Both the position numbers and the translations under genes were made by a program. The notes under the pieces were generated by a model. It saw nothing but the letters and a program-made list of their open reading frames with translations, was not told the DNA's origin and made no database searches. Below, in pieces: positions 52,330-59,876 of a stretch of DNA of 64,000 bases (its first letter is position 1; each line of letters opens with the position of its first letter). This stretch comes from Pseudoalteromonas luteoviolacea H33-S (GTDB lineage: Bacteria > Pseudomonadota > Gammaproteobacteria > Enterobacterales > Alteromonadaceae): positions 62,001 to 126,000 of the forward strand of contig NZ_AUXY01000071.1 of assembly GCF_001625695.1 (NCBI RefSeq), given 5' to 3'.

Positions 52330-52938
52330 TTAGCTTTTGTATTTTATCGAGCAGCCATAAGGTTTTGTTAGTTTTTGTGTAACAGGCTTACCCGCCAGCA
52401 AGTTGTTCAAGCCTGCTGTGACATAATTGGTTGCTTTTGCGATATCAGCGGGGTTGGCTGATTTAATACTGTCGATTGCACCAGCGTAACTTAACTTACC
52501 TTGTGGGTTTATGATGTACATATGTGGGGTGGTTTTTGCTTTATATAATCGCCCGACTTGTCCATCTTCATCAAACAATACGTGTGACGGCGCTGCACTG
52601 CGCTTTTGGGTTAGTTCATTGGCTTTTTGTGCGCTAACATGCCCTTGCTTTCCCTCTGCTGAGGAAATAATGGAAAGCCACACGACGTCCTTTTGTGTGT
52701 ATTGACGCTGCAAAGATTGCATGTTGTTACTACCATAGTGTTTCACGACATATGGGCACAGGTGATTTGTCCATTCAAGTACCACATACTTGCCCTTAAA
52801 GTCAGACAGGCTAACGGTTTTGCCAAATGAGTCCTGTAGCTTAAAATCAGGGGCGCTTGTGTCTACTTTCGCTGCAGCGATACTGAGCAATGGTGCAAAT
52901 AGCATAGACAGCATGAGCCATTTAGTTAGACGTTGCAT
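52330..52938 (-). CDS. Periplasmic redoxin-family protein
   Basis: A 202-residue exported thioredoxin-fold protein. The signal peptide MQRLTKWLMLSMLFAPLLSIAAA is followed by TSAPDFKLQDSFGKTVSLSDFKGKYVVLEWTNHLCPYVVKHY. The single Cys of HLCPYV takes the place of the usual CxxC or peroxidatic Cys, which is the pattern of the redoxin/AhpC-TSA group found beside DsbD-like reductases. AAGGAG before ATG 52938 fixes the start. The start lies 17 bases inside the end of the upstream DsbD-like gene, so the two are translationally coupled and probably exchange electrons. Confidence 0.8.
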   Translation of the reverse strand: MQRLTKWLMLSMLFAPLLSIAAAKVDTSAPDFKLQDSFGKTVSLSDFKGKYVVLEWTNHLCPYVVKHYGSNNMQSLQRQYTQKDVVWLSIISSAEGKQGHVSAQKANELTQKRSAAPSHVLFDEDGQVGRLYKAKTTPHMYIINPQGKLSYAGAIDSIKSANPADIAKATNYVTAGLNNLLAGKPVTQKLTKPYGCSIKYKS

Positions 52939-54925
52939 GATTAATCTCCTTCTTTGCTTGTTGAATAGCATTAATTACAATGTCAGGTGTCAAAACCTGA
53001 GGTAAAACTTGCTTACTGTGGTTACCTGCATACACAACGTATAAAGGCACACCAGAGCGTTGATATTGTTCTAGATACTCGTAAATTGCTTGGTTTTTGT
53101 TGGTCCAATCACCCACTAAATAGTCGACTTTGCTGTCTTTAAATAAGGCTTGTAGGTCAGCATTGTTCAAAGCCACTTGCTCGTTTACTTTACAAGTAAT
53201 GCACCAATCTGCGGTCATATTCACCAACACCACGTGATTGTTATTACGTAGTTCGGTGAGTTTTTGTGCACTAAAGTGATTGTTTTTTTGCTCGCTAATT
53301 ACTTTGGTTGCTTGCGTGCCTTTGACACTGCAAAACGTTGCAAACGTCATTGCAAGCAATAGACTCATAACACAATAGACCCGATTAACTTTTGCGGACA
53401 ACCAAATAAAAAATGTAAACCCTAATAGTCCTGATAACAACCACAGCTGACCAAAACTGCTGGTCTGAGACAGAAATACCCAAGCAAGCCAAACAACAGT
53501 AGCCAGCATGGGAAAGCCGAGAAAATGCTTAAATGTTTGCATCCAAGGCCCGGGTTTTGGGAGCAAGTTAGCAAAACGAGTAGACAGCGAAAGTAGCGTC
53601 ATAGGCAGTGCAAACCCGACAGCGAGTGCGGTAAAAATAGCGAGGGTATCTAACATTGGGCTTATCATGGCTACACCGAGCGCTGTAGCCATAAATGGCG
53701 CGGTGCAGGGAGAGGCGACAATGACAGCCAGTACTCCAGTGAAAAATTGCTGAGTAAAGGTACTTTCGCCCGTTAACGATTGCCCCACGCCTGCCAGATT
53801 GATGCCTTTTGGGAGTAAATCCCACAACATCATGGCAATCAAGGTGAATAAAAACGCCAGCCCAGCAATGAGCAATGGCTCTTGCAGATGAAAGCCCCAG
53901 CCAACAGCGCTCCCAGCCTCTTTTAATACCAGTATGATGCTCGAAAATAACCAAAAGCTGACTAAAACACCGATAGGGTATCCCCAGTGATTTGCCTTTT
54001 GTGACTGTGCGAAAGACAGCGCTTTCATAGACAGAATGGGCAGTACACAGGGCATAATGTTAAGAATGAGTCCACCGATAAACGCGAATAGCAGCATTAA
54101 CCAAAGGGATTGTGACGGGGAATTGTTACCCGCGCTACTTGTATCATTTGGGATGGCCTCAACGTAAAAGCCATTTTTACCATCGCTGATTAAAAAGTTG
54201 AGTGGTTCGCTTGGGGTCGAAAAGTAGTCTGATAAGGATATGACCACTTGTGCGCTGTTTGCTTGATGTGCCCAAGCCTGATCTGCATTATGAGCAATCA
54301 CATCTCCTCTAAAAGGAAATACGTGCCAGTCAGATTGATAAGGCAAGGTGGTCTGTAAACCTAGGTGCGTGCTTGTAAGTTCAAACTGTGCGGTGTCTCC
54401 GTGCTTTTCTGGTAAAGTTAATCGCGTTTGCTCAAATAGGTTTGCGTGTTCTGATGGCGTTATCGTGTCAGCGACAGGCAAATCTATCGTTAATGTTGCC
54501 CAGCCGGGGATGCAGTCTTCATTACAGACCAGCCAAGACAGATTGGCGCTAATAGAGATGCGCTCTTTAGTTGCTTGCCTGAGGTTGATAGGGACCATGA
54601 GCAAGGTCGCACCTTCGTAGCCATAGTTAACTAGGTGAGCGACTTGAATGGGCTTTGGAAGCGGCCAGTGAATATCTCCAAATTCAATGTCTGCATCACT
54701 GTGCCACTGTATGGTGGGCGCCTCACCTGAATCACCGGGGTTTAGCCAGTAGGTATGCCAATCCTTATCAGGGTTCAGTAAAACCCCTAGCCACTGAGTA
54801 TCACCAACACGTACTTGATTATGCTCTGACACCAGTGCCACTTCAATATGCGGCCCTGTCGCTGTATTTTGAGAAAATACACCTGCAGAGACAATCAGCA
54901 ATAATAAATACAAGAGTCTTACCAT
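52922..54925 (-). CDS. DsbD/ScsB-like protein-disulfide reductase
   Basis: A 667-residue inner-membrane electron carrier. After a signal peptide, an N-terminal periplasmic domain carries a Cys pair in VCNEDCIPG (about residue 135). The eight-helix core has the paired Cys motifs IMPCVLPILSMKALSF and VASPCTAPFMATALG. The C-terminal thioredoxin domain has CxxC in MTADWCITCKVNE. This matches DsbD-related ScsB, which passes electrons from cytoplasmic thioredoxin to periplasmic partners. The downstream redoxin is a likely partner. An ATG at 54925 begins the signal peptide MVRLLYLLLLIVSAGVFS. Confidence 0.88.
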   Translation of the reverse strand: MVRLLYLLLLIVSAGVFSQNTATGPHIEVALVSEHNQVRVGDTQWLGVLLNPDKDWHTYWLNPGDSGEAPTIQWHSDADIEFGDIHWPLPKPIQVAHLVNYGYEGATLLMVPINLRQATKERISISANLSWLVCNEDCIPGWATLTIDLPVADTITPSEHANLFEQTRLTLPEKHGDTAQFELTSTHLGLQTTLPYQSDWHVFPFRGDVIAHNADQAWAHQANSAQVVISLSDYFSTPSEPLNFLISDGKNGFYVEAIPNDTSSAGNNSPSQSLWLMLLFAFIGGLILNIMPCVLPILSMKALSFAQSQKANHWGYPIGVLVSFWLFSSIILVLKEAGSAVGWGFHLQEPLLIAGLAFLFTLIAMMLWDLLPKGINLAGVGQSLTGESTFTQQFFTGVLAVIVASPCTAPFMATALGVAMISPMLDTLAIFTALAVGFALPMTLLSLSTRFANLLPKPGPWMQTFKHFLGFPMLATVVWLAWVFLSQTSSFGQLWLLSGLLGFTFFIWLSAKVNRVYCVMSLLLAMTFATFCSVKGTQATKVISEQKNNHFSAQKLTELRNNNHVVLVNMTADWCITCKVNEQVALNNADLQALFKDSKVDYLVGDWTNKNQAIYEYLEQYQRSGVPLYVVYAGNHSKQVLPQVLTPDIVINAIQQAKKEINHATSN

Positions 54926-55051
54926 GACACTGCTTATCCCATTATTTTTTAATTATAGTTATACCAATACAGAGAAAATTAGATCATAAAATAACCGCAT
55001 TGATGAGCTTACTATGTAATCAAGACGTATTAAATCGTTTTGGGAGGAAGT

Positions 55052-55489
55052 ATGCTTTTAAATAAAACAGTATTTCATCTGGTGGTCGCTATCAAGCTTG
55101 GCATGGTTTATCCCGCTTGGGCTGATACATATACATTAGAGCAATTGCGGTGGCAAAGTAGAGTACTTGTTATGTGTGCTCTGCAAGAGCGCAATCTGAC
55201 TCGTTTGGCTGCGAAATTCAATCAGCAGGAGTTAGATAAACGGCGGTTACGGATCTTTGCAAACTCATATTTCGGTGTTTTTGAACTCAATACAGATCAT
55301 ATGCAATTGAGTCCTTTGGAGTTTCAACTTTGCGATGACATGCCTGAAAGTACCGCTCATTTAATTGGCTTGGATGGCACGATAAAAGCAAGTTATAGAT
55401 TTGAAAACTTGAATGAAAACACCATATATCGAGACATTGACGCTATGCCAATGAGGCAGTTAGAGCTAAGTCGCTTAAAGGCAAGGTAA
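55052..55489 (+). CDS. DUF4174-family exported protein
   Basis: A 145-residue protein with signal peptide MLLNKTVFHLVVAIKLGMVYPAWA and a small domain typed as DUF4174. It has LRWQSRVLVMCALQERN, then LIGLDGTIKASYRF and the closing DIDAMPMRQLELSRLK, whose ID-MPMR-E pattern marks the family. Function is unknown; a thioredoxin-like fold has been suggested for such proteins. ATG 55052 follows GGGAGGAAG directly. It is divergent from the DsbD-like gene, which fits a redox-related role, but this is only context. Confidence 0.72.
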   Translation: MLLNKTVFHLVVAIKLGMVYPAWADTYTLEQLRWQSRVLVMCALQERNLTRLAAKFNQQELDKRRLRIFANSYFGVFELNTDHMQLSPLEFQLCDDMPESTAHLIGLDGTIKASYRFENLNENTIYRDIDAMPMRQLELSRLKAR

Positions 55490-55624
55490 CGCGGTCTTGT
55501 GCCAATATCGTTACTTTGTTTTGTAGGTCAAAGTAGGTTACAAATAAATTTTCACCCTTTCTTTCATTTTTGCACGTTATAACTCGGTCAAAACAATAAC
55601 AAGACCCAAAGGATATGAATTAAG

Positions 55625-56989
55625 ATGAAAAAGAGTGCAATAAGTATTTGTTTAGGGCTATGTGCATTTACGAGTCATGCAGATGACAAAGACTTTGATG
55701 CAGTTTTACAGTGTCACAGTGCTGCTGATGAACCGGGGTTGATTGTCCAGTTGGTGCAATCCGATGAGGTCATATACAGCGGTGCGGCTGGTTTGGCAGA
55801 CCTTAAGACAAAAAGACCGCTTAAGATAGATGATGTGATGCAGATAGGATCTGTGACAAAAATGTTCACGGCCGCTGCCATTTTAAAGTTAGCTGAAAGT
55901 AACCTCCTGTCTTTGCAAGACCCGATAGGGAAGTTTATCCCTGAGATTAATCCTAAATATAGAGATTTAACGCTTTTTAGCTTATTAACCCACACGTCTG
56001 GCCTATCCGATTACTTAGGCGACCCTGTTGTGAACAGTGTCTGGGGAAACTATGCATCACTAGATAAAGTGATAAAGATCATTACGAGGCTGCCGCTGAG
56101 TTTTAACTCGGGCGATACACATATCTATTCTAATTTAGGCTATATCCTGTTAGGCAAAGCAATAGAGGTATCCACTGGTATGCCTTATAACCAGTATATG
56201 CAAGATACATTTTTTAAGCCCTTGGGGATGGACAATACATTTGTTGTCACACAAGGGATACGTGTGAATGACGTGGTTGGATATACGACCAACTTTGATG
56301 CACCTAAAAAGCACATTAAAGCAGCAAAATCAAAAGACAGGGCATGGAAAGTGGATCGTAGCTGGATCCACGCATCGGGCGCTATTGCATCTACTTTACA
56401 AGATATGAAGGTATGGAATAAAGCGTTGATGTCTGGGCAAGTTGTCAGTGAAAAAAGCTTGAACTTGATGACCCAAAAAGTGCGACTCAATGACAACTCA
56501 ACTGCAAATTATGGTTTGGGGCTGAATGTCTATAAGTTAGGGGGAGAGATAAGTTACAACCATGCTGGTATGGTGCCTGGCTTTTTTACTTGGCATGTGT
56601 ATTTGCCTGAACACGACTTGGTCGCCACCGGTATGAGTAATCAGGATAAGTACTTTCCGGGTCTTGCCTTACTTGATATGGTTGCCATTGCGCTTGGGCT
56701 GTCTCCGAAGCCGATTAAAGACCAAGACAAAATAACCTCATTTGCTGAAAAATTGGTGGGCGATTATCGCTCCATTGATTCCCAAACCCTTTCTATTACG
56801 TTTGAAAACAATCGTCTTTATTCCCAACATGAGGGAGAGGAAAAGCGTCTGATTATACCGCGAGAGAACAATGCTTACTCCTATGAATGTACAGAACATT
56901 ATTTTACTTTACGGGAAAATGCTAACAAAATTAAGCTAGTGCCAACACACCTTATCCATGGTGATCAAGCCGCATATACCAAGCTATAA
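55625..56989 (+). CDS. Class C beta-lactamase-like serine hydrolase
   Basis: A 454-residue exported protein with signal peptide MKKSAISICLGLCAFTSHA. The PBP/AmpC fold is shown by the nucleophile SxxK in QIGSVTKMFTAAAI (about residue 77), YxN in IYSNLGY and a C-terminal HAG in YNHAGMVPGF. A domain of about 100 residues follows the hydrolase. Such proteins include D-amino-acid peptidases and esterases as well as beta-lactamases, so a resistance role should not be assumed. The start is ATG 55625 with AAAGGA upstream. Confidence 0.8.
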   Translation: MKKSAISICLGLCAFTSHADDKDFDAVLQCHSAADEPGLIVQLVQSDEVIYSGAAGLADLKTKRPLKIDDVMQIGSVTKMFTAAAILKLAESNLLSLQDPIGKFIPEINPKYRDLTLFSLLTHTSGLSDYLGDPVVNSVWGNYASLDKVIKIITRLPLSFNSGDTHIYSNLGYILLGKAIEVSTGMPYNQYMQDTFFKPLGMDNTFVVTQGIRVNDVVGYTTNFDAPKKHIKAAKSKDRAWKVDRSWIHASGAIASTLQDMKVWNKALMSGQVVSEKSLNLMTQKVRLNDNSTANYGLGLNVYKLGGEISYNHAGMVPGFFTWHVYLPEHDLVATGMSNQDKYFPGLALLDMVAIALGLSPKPIKDQDKITSFAEKLVGDYRSIDSQTLSITFENNRLYSQHEGEEKRLIIPRENNAYSYECTEHYFTLRENANKIKLVPTHLIHGDQAAYTKL

Positions 56990-57083
56990 ATTGGTTAAAG
57001 ACATTAAATGATAAATATAAGGGTAAAACACGTGTTTTACCCTTACTCAGTAAGAGGTTTATACAAGCTTGAGTAAAGGCAAG

Positions 57084-57401
57084 ATGAGTCTTGAAGAGAA
57101 CAAACCAAACGTTTACCCGTTATGGAAAGTAGTGATGTTATGCTTTATACCAATAAGCGCCCTTTATCAGTTGAGTTGGTCTTGGCTTTTCTCAAGCTTA
57201 TCTCCGGAGTTTTGGCAAACTGATCTATCAATCAGTGTGTTATCGACTAAGTATTTAAGCGAAATTCTGCTTTACTCTCTTATGATTTGGTTTGTATGAG
57301 CAAGAACTAGATCAAAAAGCCACATTTTAAGGCTCGGAGTGAGGGTCGCGCTGAGTTTGGCTATTGTCATGACGTTACATGCCTTATCTATGTTATTTTG
57401 A
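57084..57401 (+). pseudogene. Membrane-protein gene remnant with internal stop
   Basis: The frame from ATG 57084 (MSLEENKPNVYPLWKVVMLCF) runs to TGA at 57297 and gives a 71-residue product with one or two hydrophobic stretches (VVMLCFIPISALYQLSWSW, ILLYSLMIWFV). The same frame continues beyond the stop with 33 codons that form another hydrophobic helix (VALSLAIVMTLHALSMLF) before TGA at 57401. This continuation suggests a decayed longer membrane protein, perhaps of CPBP type. It could instead be a real small protein; I cannot decide. AAAGG lies just upstream of the ATG. Confidence 0.4.
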
Positions 57402-57554
57402 ACCTACCTAAAAGAGGGCTCTCATAGGCGTGAGGCAGCTATGAGGTGCTTTTCAAAGAAACTTTTTAACAAATTAAGTTAAAAAATAGATAATAGTGCG
57501 TGATTTAGTGTATAAAATTAAAGGATAAGCTGCGCTTAGACAGAAGCCTTTGAC

Positions 57555-59261
57555 ATGACGTCTGCTCAAACAAAAAGAAAAACTGCCGAACACAAGCCTT
57601 CGTTGGCAAAGCAAAATTATGCACCTCGAGTAATCGGTGGCGTGCTTATGGCGGTGATGTTAGTGGGGGCGCTGTATGCCAGTCTAACACCAACTTATAT
57701 TGTTTTTATCATTTTAAATTGCCTGATCTGGCCTCACTTAGCCCGTTTTCATAGTCGACTAGTATCCGATGAAAAAGCCGCAGAGTATACCAATTTGCAC
57801 CTTGATGCGTTGTTTTATGGCACTTGGTTTGCCGCGGTGGGCTTTCAGGTTTGGGTGGTGTTTGCGCTGTTAATTGTCAACTCTCTCAATAGTTTAATAT
57901 TAGGTGGGATCAAGCGGTTTTACAGCTGTAGCGCCAGTTTAATAGTCGGTGGCATATCAGGTGGGTTTTTATTGGGGTTTGATTTTGTTGAGCAGTCACC
58001 GCTTATAACTCAAGTTGTAGCGGCTTCAAGTATTTATTTATATTGTTGTAACGTGGGTTTTTTTAATCGAAAGTACTCAGGCCAATTAAAACGTTCTCGC
58101 GATAAAATACGTAAGCAAAATCAAGCATTAATAGAAGCAAAAAATAAGGCAGAACAGGGGTCTCGTGCTAAAAGTGAGTTTTTAGCTAATATGAGTCATG
58201 AGATCCGAACGCCAATGAATGGCATTTTGGGGACATTGCAGTTGCTAGAGCAAGATAACCTCGATAAAGAGTCTAAGCACCTAGTTTCAAAGGCTATGTA
58301 TTCAGCAAAGTCTTTACTGACCGTTATTAACGATATATTAGATTTTTCGAAAATAGAGGCACATAAGTTAGAGTTAGAAGTGGCGCCTTTTTCGATATTA
58401 GAAACCGTCGAGTCAGTAGTCGCGGATTTAAAAAGTGTAACGCAAGAAAAGTCGATCACTGTTGAAACAGACATTGAGAAGAGCTGTCACCCAATCTGGT
58501 TAGGCGACTCAGTACGGGTTCGGCAAATTTTACTTAATTTGGTGTCCAATGCTGTCAAGTTTACTCATGCTGGTGGTATTCAAATTAAAGTGAAAACGCT
58601 GAAGTATCAAGGGCGTAACGGGTTATCTATTGTGGTGATAGATACGGGTATAGGTATGAATCAAGAGACGCAAAAGTCTATTTTCAACCGCTTTAAGCAA
58701 GCAGACTCATCTACAACTCGAAAATATGGTGGAACGGGACTGGGCTTGGCGATCACCTCAAGCCTCGTCAATTTGATGAAAGGTGAGATAGATATCACTA
58801 GCGAGGAAGGAAAAGGCACACAAATCGCGGTGACTTTGCCCTTGGCACAAGCTGATCCTGCTAAGGTAGGCACAAAGCCTGACAAAGATACGCTGCCTGA
58901 TTTCTCAAGCATTAAAGTGTTAATTGCTGAAGACAATAAAGTAAATCAACTCGTCATTGAAAAGATGTTGGAAAAAACAGGGGCGCAAGTCGATTTGGTT
59001 GAAAATGGTTGGTTGGCTGTGCAGGCATTTGAAAAAGCGCACTATGATATTGTGCTGATGGATATTCAAATGCCCGAAATGGATGGGTTGGAAGCCTTTG
59101 CGCTAATTCATAAAGTAAACTCAAATGTACCCATAATAGCGCTAACCGCTAACGTAATGCCCCAAGATATAGCACATTACAGAGCTTTGGGGTTCGCCGA
59201 TCATATCGGTAAGCCAGTCGCTATGTATTCAATGTTTAAGGCGATTAGTCGCCTGATTTGA
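57555..59261 (+). CDS. MASE2-domain hybrid sensor histidine kinase
   Basis: A 568-residue kinase. The membrane sensor (about residues 25-180) resembles MASE2: IIFNCLIWPHLARFHS-like INCLIWPHL, EYTNLHLDALFYGTWFAAVG and SLNSLILGGIKRF. A coiled linker follows, then HisKA with ANMSHEIRTPMNGILG (phospho-His), HATPase with NLVSNAVKF, DTGIGM and GGTGLGLAI, and a receiver domain with AEDNKVNQLVI and the phospho-Asp in IVLMDIQMPEMDG, ending at residue 568. No separate response regulator is adjacent, so output is by phosphorelay to a partner elsewhere. Stimulus unknown. MASE2 is known mainly from diguanylate cyclases. Confidence 0.85.
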   Translation: MTSAQTKRKTAEHKPSLAKQNYAPRVIGGVLMAVMLVGALYASLTPTYIVFIILNCLIWPHLARFHSRLVSDEKAAEYTNLHLDALFYGTWFAAVGFQVWVVFALLIVNSLNSLILGGIKRFYSCSASLIVGGISGGFLLGFDFVEQSPLITQVVAASSIYLYCCNVGFFNRKYSGQLKRSRDKIRKQNQALIEAKNKAEQGSRAKSEFLANMSHEIRTPMNGILGTLQLLEQDNLDKESKHLVSKAMYSAKSLLTVINDILDFSKIEAHKLELEVAPFSILETVESVVADLKSVTQEKSITVETDIEKSCHPIWLGDSVRVRQILLNLVSNAVKFTHAGGIQIKVKTLKYQGRNGLSIVVIDTGIGMNQETQKSIFNRFKQADSSTTRKYGGTGLGLAITSSLVNLMKGEIDITSEEGKGTQIAVTLPLAQADPAKVGTKPDKDTLPDFSSIKVLIAEDNKVNQLVIEKMLEKTGAQVDLVENGWLAVQAFEKAHYDIVLMDIQMPEMDGLEAFALIHKVNSNVPIIALTANVMPQDIAHYRALGFADHIGKPVAMYSMFKAISRLI

Positions 59262-59327
59262 ATATAGGCTGAAAGGCCTGTGATGTTGCTTGGTTATCTT
59301 TTGGGGAAGGCTTTACAGAAGTAAATG

Positions 59328-59354
59328 TAGGAGGCATTATTGTCATGCCTCCTA
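59328..59354. terminator. Hairpin between convergent genes
   Basis: TAGGAGGCAT and ATGCCTCCTA form a 10-bp perfect stem around a 7-base loop, in the 105-base gap between the kinase and the leftward lipoprotein gene. Short A/T runs only follow on either strand, so efficiency is unclear. Confidence 0.55.
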
Positions 59355-59366
59355 ATCAAATTGAAG

Positions 59367-59867
59367 TTAGTTGATTACCCAGGTTTGTGTTTGTTGACTG
59401 GCATCTACTTCCCAGTTGTAAACCAAAGGCTCTTTTGATGTGCTGTAGAACCATATCTCGGCTTTGAGCTTCTGATCTGCATGCGGCAACTGTATTTGTG
59501 TTGTAAAACCATTGCTGTCCAACGGTGCTCTTAAGAAGCAGTTATCAGCGTTTGTGATACTTTCACCTTGTTTACAGATGTTGATGAAAGCGCGTTCACT
59601 GACTACATTTTCGCTTAAGGTCACTTCGACTGCCACGTTGCTTTTGAAATCAAATGCCACATCAACATCCATACTATCCATACCTTCTCCTTGAGGTTGT
59701 GCTGCGGTTGTTTCGCCTGTATTTGTTGTGCTAGTGCTTGTTGTCGCTGGCGCAGTACTGCTGCTTGAAGTTACTGCATTTGTATTACTTTGACTTTCTG
59801 AACCACCAGAACCGCCGCCACATGCTGAAAGTACTAATGTCATTAGGGTGATAATTAACTTGTTCAT
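59367..59867 (-). CDS. Small Ser/Thr-rich lipoprotein
   Basis: A 166-residue lipoprotein: signal MNKLIITLMTLVLSAC with lipobox Cys16, GGGSGG, then a low-complexity Ser/Thr-rich linker of about 40 residues and a beta-domain of about 95 residues (MDVDVAFDFKSNVAVEVTLSENV … VYNWEVDASQQTQTWVIN). Two Cys (ICKQG, NCFLRA) may form a disulfide. It has no recognised family. ATG 59867 lies 9 bases after the LruC-domain gene ends, so the two form an operon and the lipoprotein may act with it at the cell surface. Confidence 0.72.
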   Translation of the reverse strand: MNKLIITLMTLVLSACGGGSGGSESQSNTNAVTSSSSTAPATTSTSTTNTGETTAAQPQGEGMDSMDVDVAFDFKSNVAVEVTLSENVVSERAFINICKQGESITNADNCFLRAPLDSNGFTTQIQLPHADQKLKAEIWFYSTSKEPLVYNWEVDASQQTQTWVIN

Positions 59868-59876
59868 GGTACTCTC

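Noticed and set aside
55625..56989. Beta-lactamase-like gene considered as antibiotic resistance
   Set aside because: The SxxK/YxN fold is shared with peptidases and esterases; nothing in the sequence or context points to resistance.
57555..59261. Hybrid kinase considered as a diguanylate cyclase because of the MASE2-like N-terminus
   Set aside because: No GGDEF motif is present; the phospho-His, ATPase and receiver motifs are complete.
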